NCBI RefSeq assembly: GCF_019599505.1
Contig: NZ_RKLT01000022.1
Location: forward strand, 1-51,724
DNA from: Haloarcula nitratireducens
Lineage (GTDB): Archaea; Halobacteriota; Halobacteria; Halobacteriales; Haloarculaceae
DNA: 51,724 nucleotides
Reading direction: 5' to 3'
Position numbers and translations under genes: made by a program. The notes beneath the pieces were generated by a model that saw only the letters and a list, made by a program, of their open reading frames with translations, did not search any database and was not told where the DNA came from. Positions 25,060 through 33,362 of this stretch are shown one piece after another (position 1 is the stretch's first letter; every line of letters starts with the position of its first letter).

Positions 25060-25947
25060 ATGGATGAGTCGACCTCACGCGTACGTCAAAAGGGTGATAT
25101 CGAGAATACATCCGACGGTATCGGACGTTGGTGGGTGTATCTCGCCGTTGCGGTAGGAGGAACGTGGCTCTTCTGGCTGCCGGCCATCGCTCTGGGCGTG
25201 CGGTTCGACAGCGCCGTCGGGCTCGTATTACTCCTTATCGGCCTTGCCGTTCCCGGCGTGGCCGGTATCGGGTTCGTCTACCTCGTCTACGACGAACGCG
25301 GACGGAGTGACTTCTGGAATCGCGTCGTCAATCCCCGGCGCGTTGGACTCCGATGGCTCGTGGTAATCCTGCTGGTACCCCTAGGTATCAGTGTGCTCGC
25401 TGGTGTCGCGGATTTACTCCTCGGCGGAACCGGGCCGGCATGGGGCGAGGGCGTTACTGAATTCGGCGTGAATCCTCTTGCTATCCTCCCAGCATTGTTC
25501 TTCGCGACCCTGCCGCCGATCCTCGAAGAGTTGGGATGGCGAGGATACGCGCTCGACCGGCTGCAACTGAAGTGGTCGGCGTTGAGCGCGAGTTTAATCC
25601 TTGGTATCGTCTGGGCCCTCTGGCACCTCCCCCTGTTCTTTATCGAGGGCTCGTTCCAACACGATGCGGTCGGGTTCGCGACCACGGGCTTCTGGCTCTT
25701 CATGGTCGGGATTGTCGCGCTCTCGTTTGCGTTCACATGGATCTACAACAACACTGAACGAAGCATCCTCGGTATTATCATCCTACACGGATGGGTAAAT
25801 TTCACCGCCGAAATCATCGTGGTTCCCGACCCCCTCTACTACGGGCTCTGGTTCGTGCTCGCAGGGGCGATAGTCGCGATTTGGGGAGCAAAAACCATGA
25901 CCGCAGCCGACGAAGTGCCTCACCCGCCGCTTTCGTCTAACCCATAG
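25060..25947 (+). CDS. CPBP-family intramembrane protease-like protein 3
   Basis: 295 residues with about seven or eight membrane helices and a soluble start (MDESTSRVRQKGDIENTSDG). Motif 1 is E156-E157-x3-R161 in PPILEELGWRGY, motif 2 is VWALWH189, and a late His appears in IILHGWVN. The PPILEE version differs from the GGG-(Q/N)E version of the other three, so this is a separate subgroup. No signal of operon linkage: the gaps on both sides are long. Confidence 0.88.
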   Translation: MDESTSRVRQKGDIENTSDGIGRWWVYLAVAVGGTWLFWLPAIALGVRFDSAVGLVLLLIGLAVPGVAGIGFVYLVYDERGRSDFWNRVVNPRRVGLRWLVVILLVPLGISVLAGVADLLLGGTGPAWGEGVTEFGVNPLAILPALFFATLPPILEELGWRGYALDRLQLKWSALSASLILGIVWALWHLPLFFIEGSFQHDAVGFATTGFWLFMVGIVALSFAFTWIYNNTERSILGIIILHGWVNFTAEIIVVPDPLYYGLWFVLAGAIVAIWGAKTMTAADEVPHPPLSSNP

Positions 25948-26009
25948 CTCAGGTTCGGATTGCGACCAAGACCGTATCCTGTAGTTTCGCCGGGTCACCA
26001 TTCGTTTTA

Positions 26010-26254
26010 GTACCACATATTCCTCACTATCTTTGCATCTTATTCCACGAAAGCTGAGAATCAGCTATATCGTCTCGGTACGCGTATCAGGAAGCGGTGA
26101 ACGTCCTATGACACAGTTCGAAACCCCCGAACAAACAACCCTATTCATCCGGGGCATGACGCTCGAGAGTCCCCGAGATTCATCCGGTTAGCACGCTGCG
26201 TGAACCCTTCATCTGAAACCCTAGTCGGAAGCAGATCGACCCATACTGAGCCTT
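26010..26254 (+). repeat. 245-bp direct repeat, left copy
   Basis: From gtaccacatattcctcacta to gagccttc this matches 31643-31888 in the same orientation with roughly nine of ten bases identical. A short frame is kept in both copies (MTQFETPEQTTLFIRGMTLE here and MTQFETHEQTSLSIRGMTLE there). No inverted ends were seen. The two copies bracket 5.4 kb of unique genes. Confidence 0.75.
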
Positions 26255-26326
26255 CCTGTCTCACTCTTCCCGACCGTTCCCCAGACAGGTATCCCGATCA
26301 GACACGCCTGTCACGAGGTTCCGCGC

Positions 26327-28291
26327 ATGAAACACACGCCCATTCATACCGTCGTCGTGCTGGTGCTCGTTGCCATACTCGTAAGCGCACCAGCCATCGC
26401 GACAGGCGCTACACATTCCGTTCGCTTGACCGACCGGGACGAACAAATCGAATCGAGCGAGCTGTCCGACCGGGACGAGCTCGAACGCTGGCTCGATGAG
26501 ACGATGGCCGACCAGCTGGAGCGACACCACGTCCCGGGTGCAACTGTCGTCGTCGTCAAAGACGATGCGGTCTTCCTCGCGAAGGGCTACGGCTACGCCG
26601 ATCTCGAGTCCGGTCGGCCGGTCGTCGCCAACGAGACCATCTTCAGCATCGGTTCAACCGGCAAGCTCGTGACCTGGACAGCGGTGATGCAGGGTGTCGA
26701 AGACGGACGGCTGGAACTCGACCGGGACATCAACGACTACCTGATCGACTCCGCCGTCACGGTCCCGGATACCTATCCCGAACCCGTCACCCTCGAACAT
26801 CTTGGCACCCACTCGGCGGGTTTCGAGGACACGCTGGACGGGATGATAGTCGACGAGCCCGGGAAAATCCGACCCACGGAGGAGACCCTCGCGGAACACC
26901 GACCGGCTCGTGTCCGACCGCCGGGGAAGTTCGTCGCTTACTCTAACTACGGAACAGCACTCGCCGGGCATGTTCTCGTCGAACAGTACGATACGTCGTT
27001 CGCCGAGTACATCGGCGGACGGATTTTCACTCCGCTCGAGATGGGCGATACCACGTACGCCCAGCCCCTCCCTGCCAGGCTCGAACCACGACGGGCTATT
27101 GGATACACGTACCAGAACGGAGACTACCGGGCACATTCGCCTCTAATCTGGACGCTGCCACCCGAGGGCGGGTCGTTCCGGACCACGGGCACGGACATGG
27201 GTCGGTTCATGCTTGCCCACCTGAACGAAGGGATGTACGGCTCCGCACGCATCCTTGAGGCCGAGTCCGTCGAGGATATGCATCGTCGTCACATCACGAA
27301 ATCGCGAGACGTCCCCGAACTCAACGGGATGGCCTACGGGTTCATCGAGATGGACCGCAACGACGAGCGGATCGTCGGCCACTGGGGTGATACCCCCCGC
27401 TTCAAGAGTCTACTTGCGCTTTTCCCCGAACGCGACGTTGGCGTGTTCGTCGTCTACAACGCTCCCGGGGGCGCCCCCGCTCGCTTCGAGCTCCTCGAGG
27501 CATTCACCGACCGTTACTACCCGCGCTCGGACGCACCGCTCGTGAATCCCCCGGCAGGGGCTGCCGGCAGAGCCGAAGCATTGACTGGCGACTATCGATC
27601 GCTGACGATCTCGGAAACCTCTTGGCAGCGGATTCTCGGCGTGACGACCCGGACCTACACAGTCGGGACGACCGACGACGGTTATCTCACGACCAGTCGA
27701 CTCGGCGAAGGGACACGCCGGTGGGTCGAACGCCGGCCCGGCGTCTACGAGGCAGTCGGCGGCGACGAACTCCTCGTCTTCCAGTTCGACGAGGACGGCA
27801 GAGCGGCGCATTTGTTCCGCGGAACCTTTGGGCCGGCAACCTACGAGCGCGTCCCGTGGTACGAATCTCTGACTGTTCTGCAGAGCGTGCTCGCTGCGGG
27901 AGTGCTGGCGTTCGTCTCGGTACTTCTGCTGTGGTTCGGCGCACCGCTCTGGCGACAGGTGCGTGACCGCGCTGGACCGAGCGATCGCGAGCGACTCGCT
28001 CGGGGGTTCCTCGGCGTCGTGAGTCTCCTGTGGCTGGTAGTGTTGGTGATCTTCCTGCTCGCCTGGATCAACCTCAACGCGGAGATCGCCTCGCCGTCAC
28101 TTGCTCTCCAAGCCGGGAAGATACTCCGCTATGTCGCACTCGTGGGGACAGTCGGTGCGGTCGTCGCCACCGGGTTCGTCTGGCGTGACGGCTACTGGGG
28201 TACGGCACTCAGAGTTCACTACACGGGTGTAACGCTCCTCGCAATACTGGTCGCCTGGCAGTTGTACCTACTCCGTGTCCTACCCCTGTAG
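26327..28291 (+). CDS. Membrane-anchored serine hydrolase of the beta-lactamase (class C) fold
   Basis: 654 residues. A signal peptide covers residues 1-28 (VVVLVLVAILVSAPAIATGA). The penicillin-binding-type active site is S110-T-G-K113 (SxxK). The second motif YSN is near 205 in FVAYSNYGTALAGHVL, and HWGDTPRF may serve as the third (HxG-like) motif. Four or more membrane helices follow after about 520 (VLQSVLAAGVLAFVSVLLLW and others), so the enzyme faces outside. Family members act as esterases, D-aminopeptidases or penicillin-binding-like proteins. The substrate here is unknown. Confidence 0.85.
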   Translation: MKHTPIHTVVVLVLVAILVSAPAIATGATHSVRLTDRDEQIESSELSDRDELERWLDETMADQLERHHVPGATVVVVKDDAVFLAKGYGYADLESGRPVVANETIFSIGSTGKLVTWTAVMQGVEDGRLELDRDINDYLIDSAVTVPDTYPEPVTLEHLGTHSAGFEDTLDGMIVDEPGKIRPTEETLAEHRPARVRPPGKFVAYSNYGTALAGHVLVEQYDTSFAEYIGGRIFTPLEMGDTTYAQPLPARLEPRRAIGYTYQNGDYRAHSPLIWTLPPEGGSFRTTGTDMGRFMLAHLNEGMYGSARILEAESVEDMHRRHITKSRDVPELNGMAYGFIEMDRNDERIVGHWGDTPRFKSLLALFPERDVGVFVVYNAPGGAPARFELLEAFTDRYYPRSDAPLVNPPAGAAGRAEALTGDYRSLTISETSWQRILGVTTRTYTVGTTDDGYLTTSRLGEGTRRWVERRPGVYEAVGGDELLVFQFDEDGRAAHLFRGTFGPATYERVPWYESLTVLQSVLAAGVLAFVSVLLLWFGAPLWRQVRDRAGPSDRERLARGFLGVVSLLWLVVLVIFLLAWINLNAEIASPSLALQAGKILRYVALVGTVGAVVATGFVWRDGYWGTALRVHYTGVTLLAILVAWQLYLLRVLPL

Positions 28292-28349
28292 AAATCCATA
28301 GTATCAACATGAATTCGATAATACCGATTCACAGCCGGAGTTTCGACCC

Positions 28350-29219
28350 ATGAGCCAACAGCGGATTCGCGGTATCGTAGACGCTCGCCCCGTTGCAACG
28401 TTTTTCTTCTTGGCGTATGCCTTCTCTTGGGTGGGATGGCTCCCTGTCGTCATCGGGATAGGGGAGCCGATTCGGACGCTCAGTTTCGTCGTCGGGGGAT
28501 TCGGGCCCGCCATCGCCGGCGCAGTAGCGACGTGGCTCAACGGCGAGTCCGTCGGGGCGTGGGCCCGACAGATCGTCCGTTGGCGTGTCGCACCGCGGTG
28601 GTACCTTGCTGCATTCCTCCTCCCGCTGCTCGTTGTTGGCCTGGCGAGCGTGGCTATCGTCCTCCTCGGCACTAACGTCGATCCTGCCGTGCTGCCGGGA
28701 CGGCTTTCGCTCGTTTTCGGATCGTACGTGTTCGTCGCGCTAATCGGTGGGGGGAACGAGGAACCGGGCTGGCGGGGGTTCGCACTCCCAAGGCTTGAGG
28801 AACGGTACGCACCGGTCCCGGCCACGCTCATTCTCGGTGTGGTCTGGGCGTTCTGGCACCTCCCCCAGCTGGTCGCTGATCCGAACACCATCTACAGCTT
28901 TGCGTGGCTCGTCGAGGAGATACCCGGGATCGTCCTTCGAGTCATCAATATCGTGGGCTTTGCGTTCCTCCTGACGTGGATCTACAACGGAACCGAGAGC
29001 GTCTTGCTCGCTCTTTTCCTACACGCTGGGATCAACACGGCCAACAGCACACTCGTCCCGCTTCCGATCGAGGCGATCACCGGCGAGAGCTTCATGACGG
29101 TGCTGATTGCCGTCGACATCTCCGTCTGGGTCGTTGCCATCGTGCTTATTGTTGCTACCCGTGGACAGTTGGGATACGACACCTCCCGGAACCCTGCCGG
29201 TCGTCAAGAGGCCCGCTGA
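28350..29219 (+). CDS. CPBP-family intramembrane protease-like protein 4
   Basis: 289 residues with about eight membrane helices. Motif 1 is E137-E138-x3-R142 in GGGNEEPGWRGF, motif 2 is VWAFWH170, and a late His appears in FLHAGINT. It lies 58 bases after the serine hydrolase and may be co-transcribed with it. Near-identical spacing of the motifs with proteins 1 and 2 shows they are paralogues. Confidence 0.88.
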   Translation: MSQQRIRGIVDARPVATFFFLAYAFSWVGWLPVVIGIGEPIRTLSFVVGGFGPAIAGAVATWLNGESVGAWARQIVRWRVAPRWYLAAFLLPLLVVGLASVAIVLLGTNVDPAVLPGRLSLVFGSYVFVALIGGGNEEPGWRGFALPRLEERYAPVPATLILGVVWAFWHLPQLVADPNTIYSFAWLVEEIPGIVLRVINIVGFAFLLTWIYNGTESVLLALFLHAGINTANSTLVPLPIEAITGESFMTVLIAVDISVWVVAIVLIVATRGQLGYDTSRNPAGRQEAR

Positions 29220-29310
29220 CAGCTCGACCTAGCTGGAACCGTCGCTGCACGTGACCGAGGAATGAAGCGACCGGCGTCGAATTTGAAATAGTAGGACGCG
29301 TATCTTCGGT

Positions 29311-30324
29311 ATGGACACAGACGAATTGACACAATCAGTCTGGGACATCTCTGAGGACGAGTTTCCGGATGACTCCCCGCTCGGAGAACAGGCGGAATTC
29401 CTGCTCCGCTATGCGATTTTAGCTCCGTCAAGTCACAACTCTCAACCGTGGCGGTTCGCGGTTCGGGACGACGCGATCGAAATCAGCTACGACGAGACAC
29501 GCTGGCTCGAAGTTGCCGACCAAAACAAGCGAGAGCTATTCATCAGCATCGGCTGTGCCTTGGAAAATCTCTGTATTGCGGCCGAACACTTCGACATCGG
29601 CTACGAAATCACGTATCATACCGATAAGGACGACGACCTCGTCTCGACGGTCACACTTGATTCTGATAGTGAACCGTCGTTCAGTCGACCACCGGAGTTG
29701 TTCAACGAGCTCACAGAGCGATATACGAGTCACCAGTTGTTCGACGATCAAGCACTCCCTCGGAGAACAAGAGAACAGTTTCATCGAGTACTCGAAGAGG
29801 ACGACGTGACGCTGTACCTGATCTACGAGCCCGAACAAAAGCGTTCTATCGGCGAGCTTCAAGCTGATGCGGATGAAGCGCAAATGGACGATCCAGCGTA
29901 TCGGAAAGAACTGGGCTACTGGGTTGGGATAGGCGCGCTCGGAAGTTCGTGGCTCATGGCCCGAATTGGGCAGGCATTCGTTTCTCACTTCGATTTCGGT
30001 GAACGAGAAGGTCGAAAGAATTCGAAACTTATCGAACACGCCCCTGTCATCGCATTGTTGGCTACCCAAGGAGATACCCCCGCCGTACGAGTCAAGACTG
30101 GGCAGGTTTTCGAACGACTCGCCCTTCTCGCGAGTGTTGAAGACGTCGCTGTCCATCCAATGAGTCAGATTCTGGAACGACCAGAAATGCGAACAAAACT
30201 CGCTACCAGGGCTGGTACTGGAGAGGAGCTTCCTCAACATCTGTTTCGTTTAGGGTATGTCGAGGAAGAGCGAACGCACACCCCACGGTGGCCACTCGAA
30301 GTAGTATCTTCAACCGAACGATAG
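29311..30324 (+). CDS. Acg-like nitroreductase-fold flavoprotein
   Basis: 337 residues. RYAILAPSSHNSQPWRFAVR is the FMN-binding start of the Acg/nitroreductase family, and IGCALENLCIAAEHFDIGYE is its second conserved helix. Acg proteins are two-lobed FMN-binding relatives of nitroreductases with a lid over the flavin, often without proven activity. No signal peptide is present. An AT-rich stretch with gtaggacgcgtatc precedes the start. It stands next to, but not within, the CPBP gene's transcription unit. Confidence 0.8.
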   Translation: MDTDELTQSVWDISEDEFPDDSPLGEQAEFLLRYAILAPSSHNSQPWRFAVRDDAIEISYDETRWLEVADQNKRELFISIGCALENLCIAAEHFDIGYEITYHTDKDDDLVSTVTLDSDSEPSFSRPPELFNELTERYTSHQLFDDQALPRRTREQFHRVLEEDDVTLYLIYEPEQKRSIGELQADADEAQMDDPAYRKELGYWVGIGALGSSWLMARIGQAFVSHFDFGEREGRKNSKLIEHAPVIALLATQGDTPAVRVKTGQVFERLALLASVEDVAVHPMSQILERPEMRTKLATRAGTGEELPQHLFRLGYVEEERTHTPRWPLEVVSSTER

Positions 30325-30461
30325 AGCGTGGTTCTGTGCACTCCTCGATACTGTCTCGGAATTTGCCCCCTTCAATCAAGCAGAGTGCGGATCAGTAGGC
30401 CCGATCTTCCATACCGGCGTCTCAGGCTGGCTGTGGCCAATTCATCGACAACTGCAATTGA

Positions 30462-30970
30462 CATCCTCCTCCGCGTAAACGCGGAGGAATCCCGAGCGGT
30501 GGGAGTTTCAGGTTTGTAGTCCAATCGGCAGACTACCACACCTTTCGGGCACGAGTAGTCCCACAGCGTCGGTGTAGTGGACTGCTGGCCATGCCAAGTG
30601 GCCGTTACCCCTCTCCTCGACCATGTACGGCGTCCCGGTGTTGTTTTTGCCACGGGGACGCCAGCAGGCGTCAATGAAGTCAGGGGTATCGTGATATTTG
30701 CTTTGAGCAGTCGGCACGTCGGCACACCCTTCGAGGATGTGACGTTCATCGACTACCCTTTTGGATACTGCCTCGTTACGTGGGCGGACAGGCCGCCTCC
30801 GAAGGGCGGTTCGGAATCCGCTCCGTTCCGACCGATTCCTACCCGTTGCTATGGTTGCCTGTCACTTAAACGCCGGTATTCTGAAACTCAGAGAGTTGTC
30901 GAACGTGGATTCTCGCCCAAGTGACGGCGCGTATCCACGCCGTGAATGGCGTGGTATTGCGCCTGTTCAG
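30462..30970. mobile_element. Decayed IS200/IS605 (TnpB-type) element remnant
   Basis: A perfect 8-bp stem with a TAAA loop, CCTCCGCG/CGCGGAGG, is at 30468-30487. The sequence acatcctcctccgcg is the usual right-end hairpin of haloarchaeal TnpB elements, read on the minus strand. At the other side, ccacgccgtgaatggcgtgg (about 30935-30955) forms a second hairpin. No TnpB-like catalytic residues could be found between them, so the gene is lost or very degraded. An IS6-like tip follows at 30984. Confidence 0.5.
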
Positions 30971-30983
30971 CGTATAATCTGTT

Positions 30984-31040
30984 GGCTCTGTTGAAACCCT
31001 ATTGTCCAGATAGCATTTCGCGTGAAACAGCCGTAGTTAG
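30984..31040. repeat. IS6-like terminal region
   Basis: GGCTCTGTTGAAACCCTATT followed by gtccagatagcatttcgcgt and gaaacagc is the fullest copy of this end in the window. An inverse tip, gagggtttcaacaaacccga, lies at 31418-31437. The flanks do not match each other, so they may not belong to one insertion. The amphi-Trp gene lies between them. Confidence 0.55.
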
Positions 31041-31053
31041 AGCTGCGAAGTGA

Positions 31054-31341
31054 CTACTCGATTTCCAGCTGGCCACTGCCGCTGGTCTCCCCATCGGCGT
31101 TCTCGTCCCATTCGAGTTCGAACTCGACACTCAATTCAGTCATGTTGCCAGCTGGGCCTTCGCGTTCAGCTTTGACCTCGAAGGTTGGTCGGGCAGGGGG
31201 ATTCAGTGTGACAGACTCGGAGCCTGCTTTCAGGCTGATAGCGTTTCCGCTGTCGAGATTATCCGCGACTTTCCGAAGGTACGCTGCAATCTCTTCCCGA
31301 CTCTGGTCACTTTCCGATTTGAACAGGACCTCTTCAGGCAT
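31054..31341 (-). CDS. Amphi-Trp domain protein
   Basis: A 95-residue acidic protein starting MPEEVLFKSESDQSREEIAA. It has an amphipathic pattern (EIAAYLRKVADNLDSGNAIS, LKAGSESVTLNPPARPTFEV) and the closing strand ELSVEFELEWDENADGETSG. Haloarchaeal amphi-Trp proteins are small single-domain proteins of unknown role that often occur in multiple copies. It is flanked on both sides by IS6-like tips and so may have moved with them (inference). Confidence 0.7.
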   Translation of the reverse strand: MPEEVLFKSESDQSREEIAAYLRKVADNLDSGNAISLKAGSESVTLNPPARPTFEVKAEREGPAGNMTELSVEFELEWDENADGETSGSGQLEIE

Positions 31342-31479
31342 AATGAACGATACGCTGCCTGCACCGATAAGTGAACCCCTCTATTGAGCACACCGAGTCA
31401 CGATATGTCTTCTGCTGAGGGTTTCAACAAACCCGAGCCCGATGAACGCCCTCCAAGATATTAAGCCGAACACGGCGAC

Positions 31480-31836
31480 ATGACCCAGACGCCAACCAAT
31501 CCATTCCAGCCGGAGGACCGTGTCGAGACGCGTTCGGATGCTGCCGCTGTTGGCGTCGTCGAAGTGTTGCCACCGAAGACGAAGGTCGGGCTGTACGGGC
31601 AGGCACTCGACAGCGAAGGAGTTTGGGTTGCGTTCCCGAGTGGTACCACACATTTCTCCCTGTCTTTGCATCCTATTCCACGAAAGCTGAGAATCAGCTA
31701 TATCGTCTCGGTACGCGTATCAGGAAGCGGTGAACGTCCTATGACACAGTTCGAAACCCATGAACAAACGTCTCTGTCCATCCGAGGCATGACGCTCGAG
31801 AGTCTCCGAGATTCATCTGGCCAGCACGCTGTGTGA
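31480..31836 (+). pseudogene. Chimeric frame: gene start fused to the 245-bp repeat
   Basis: The first 55 residues (MTQTPTNPFQPEDRVETRSD, then VGVVEVLPPKTKVGLYGQAL) look like a genuine haloarchaeal protein. From about codon 57 the frame runs into the right copy of the direct repeat (31643 onward). The original 3' part of the gene has therefore been replaced. Its true function is not recognised, and the fusion is likely to be non-functional. Confidence 0.45.
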
Positions 31837-31888
31837 ACCCTTCATCTGAAACCCCAGTCGGAAGCAGATCGGCCCTTGCTGAGCCTTC
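31643..31888 (+). repeat. 245-bp direct repeat, right copy
   Basis: See the left copy at 26010-26254. Here it interrupts the short gene at 31480. The right edge reads gagccttc in both copies, after which the flanks diverge at once, a sharp boundary. Confidence 0.75.
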
Positions 31889-31969
31889 GTATCGACTCGT
31901 GAGACACACTCGACCGACAAGCCGCATTCGTGTGAGCCACTAAAAAAGAATTAATCCACGCTCGTTAGA

Positions 31970-32155
31970 ATGGCTTGTATGGCCATCCGACGAAATCTCT
32001 ACATCGCTGCGTTTGTTGGTGCGTCGCTATCGTACATTTTCAATGTCCTCGCGTTTACTGGTACCTTCGATGTATTCCGTTGGTTCGTGTTCGTTGTCGT
32101 CTTTCTCGGGTTTACCTATGGGTTCGAGAAGTTCATAGGGTGGCAGACGGAATAG
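31970..32155 (+). CDS. Small two-helix membrane protein
   Basis: 61 residues (a second ATG at 31982 gives 57): MACMAIRRNLYIAAFVGASL, then YIFNVLAFTGTFDVFRWFVF and VVVFLGFTYGFEKFIGWQTE. Two membrane helices are predicted with positive residues inside at the start. A TATA-like tcgttagaa precedes it. The family is not recognised. Its regular hydrophobic pattern makes a chance frame unlikely. Confidence 0.55.
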   Translation: MACMAIRRNLYIAAFVGASLSYIFNVLAFTGTFDVFRWFVFVVVFLGFTYGFEKFIGWQTE

Positions 32156-32184
32156 AGGTGCATCAAACGGACCGAGTTGTCATT

Positions 32185-32430
32185 TCATGCTGCAGACATC
32201 GTCGGTCTTGTTGAACCCACTCGGCGTCGGCCGCGACCATTGCATCGACCAGTTCGCTGACTCGGGTTTTCAAGACATCCCCGTGTTCGGTGAGTGCATT
32301 GAGTGTGTACTGGTGGCCGTGGTTAGCACACAGTATTGCTGCGAGCTCGAAAAATGTCTCCCCCCGGTTTGCAAACTCCTCGGTGAACCGATCCGGTACA
32401 GTCCCTATAGTGTTCTATCACTGAGAACTC
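32185..32430 (-). pseudogene. N-terminally truncated HTH-like protein
   Basis: On the minus strand an open frame reads VPDRFTEEFANRGETFFELA, AILCANHGHQYTLNALTEHG, and VLKTRVSELVDAMVAADAEW before TGA at about 32185. The pattern of two helices followed by a winged-helix-like stretch resembles haloarchaeal regulator domains. No start codon exists before an upstream in-frame stop. The 3' end (VQQDRRCLQHEM) also looks altered. Confidence 0.45.
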
Positions 32431-32541
32431 AGATAAAAGCATTGAGATGGGGGTTGCTAAGGGATTCAGGGCAGACTTAATAGCTATCAGCGAGTGGCTC
32501 AGAGCTATTAATGGCCATCTCGGTTTTACTACTGAGTCCTC

Positions 32542-32877
32542 TCAGACCGGGGCAATGGACTGCATCGAAATATCGGAGATGTTTGGCTCACACGTTTTGT
32601 CGTAGGTGACGTTGTTGTCGCCAGTGTAGGTGACCGTCGTCGTCTGGTCGGCTTGGAGGCGATCGACGGCCCACTCTTTGTACGCGGTCTGGGTCTGGCC
32701 GAATCGGCGTTCGTCAACGTCGTCAAAGGCCAGCAGTAGTCGATCATCGTCAAGAGTAACGGTCGTATGCCGGTTATTGGCGACCAGTCGTGCAACGTCG
32801 GCATCAGCGACGGTTCGAGTCCGGTTGGACCAGATTTCGAGTACAGCGACTGAATTGATTAACGCAGTCGAAAGCTA
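32542..32877 (-). pseudogene. Truncated gene of unknown family, upstream operator-like repeat kept
   Basis: A minus-strand frame of about 110 residues (LINSVAVLEIWSNRTRTVAD, then LVANNRHTTVTLDDDRLLLA and TVTYTGDNNVTYDKTCEPNI) ends at 32542. Composition is haloarchaeal and codons are well used, but no ATG, GTG or TTG start is available before the stop that overlaps the inverted repeat at 32876. The first bases may have been lost or a non-canonical start is used. The family is not recognised. Confidence 0.45.
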
Positions 32878-32914
32878 ACCAACAAGTGCCGGCTATATTG
32901 GGCATCGTTGGTTA
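32876..32914. promoter_or_regulatory. Inverted repeat like the toxin-antitoxin operator
   Basis: TAACCAAC at 32876-32883 and GTTGGTTA at 32907-32914 are 8-bp arms separated by 23 bases, close to the 22 bases at 2180-2219. A further half-degenerate version (taaccaac ... actggtta) lies at 33120-33153. This one is just upstream of the truncated gene ending at 32542. Confidence 0.45.
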
Positions 32915-33362
32915 TCCTATCGCCGTTCGTCGGTATAGGAGTCACAAGGCGTATTTGTAGCGCGCTGGTGAACTGGGCGCACCCTTCAGGACGTCATGAA
33001 CAGTATGGTGAATTCCAAGAATTACGATTTCTAGCTCGGACACGGGCAGTTATATGAATATATTATAAAATCGTGGCGATCCCGTTCCAGAGGAGGGCCG
33101 GGATGCCGCTATCTAAAGATAACCAACCAGAAGGCGGGCAATATTACTGGTTACTGTCATGGACATCGAATTTATTCATTTGAAATTAGAGACGCACGAG
33201 CGTAGTTGTTCGCAGATTTTGTCAAAGACTGCGGTATCACTTCTAGTGCATCAAGAATCCTGTATTCGAGTGGTGTTCCGGAAAAAGGTGGTCTCATCAT
33301 AGACGGCTGTAGATACTGCTAGAACTGACGGGTCTTTATGGGTCCATCCGTTTTCGTGCAAT
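32915..33362. other. AT-rich intergenic region before the symporter
   Basis: Contains the AT block ttatatgaatatattataaa at about 33049-33069 and the degenerate operator-like pair at 33120-33153. No coding frame with haloarchaeal composition was found. It presumably carries the promoter of the symporter gene starting at 33363. Confidence 0.4.

Noticed and set aside
30984..31437. IS6-like tips as one intact transposon carrying the amphi-Trp gene
   Set aside because: The tips differ at several positions, and the outer flanks show no shared target duplication.
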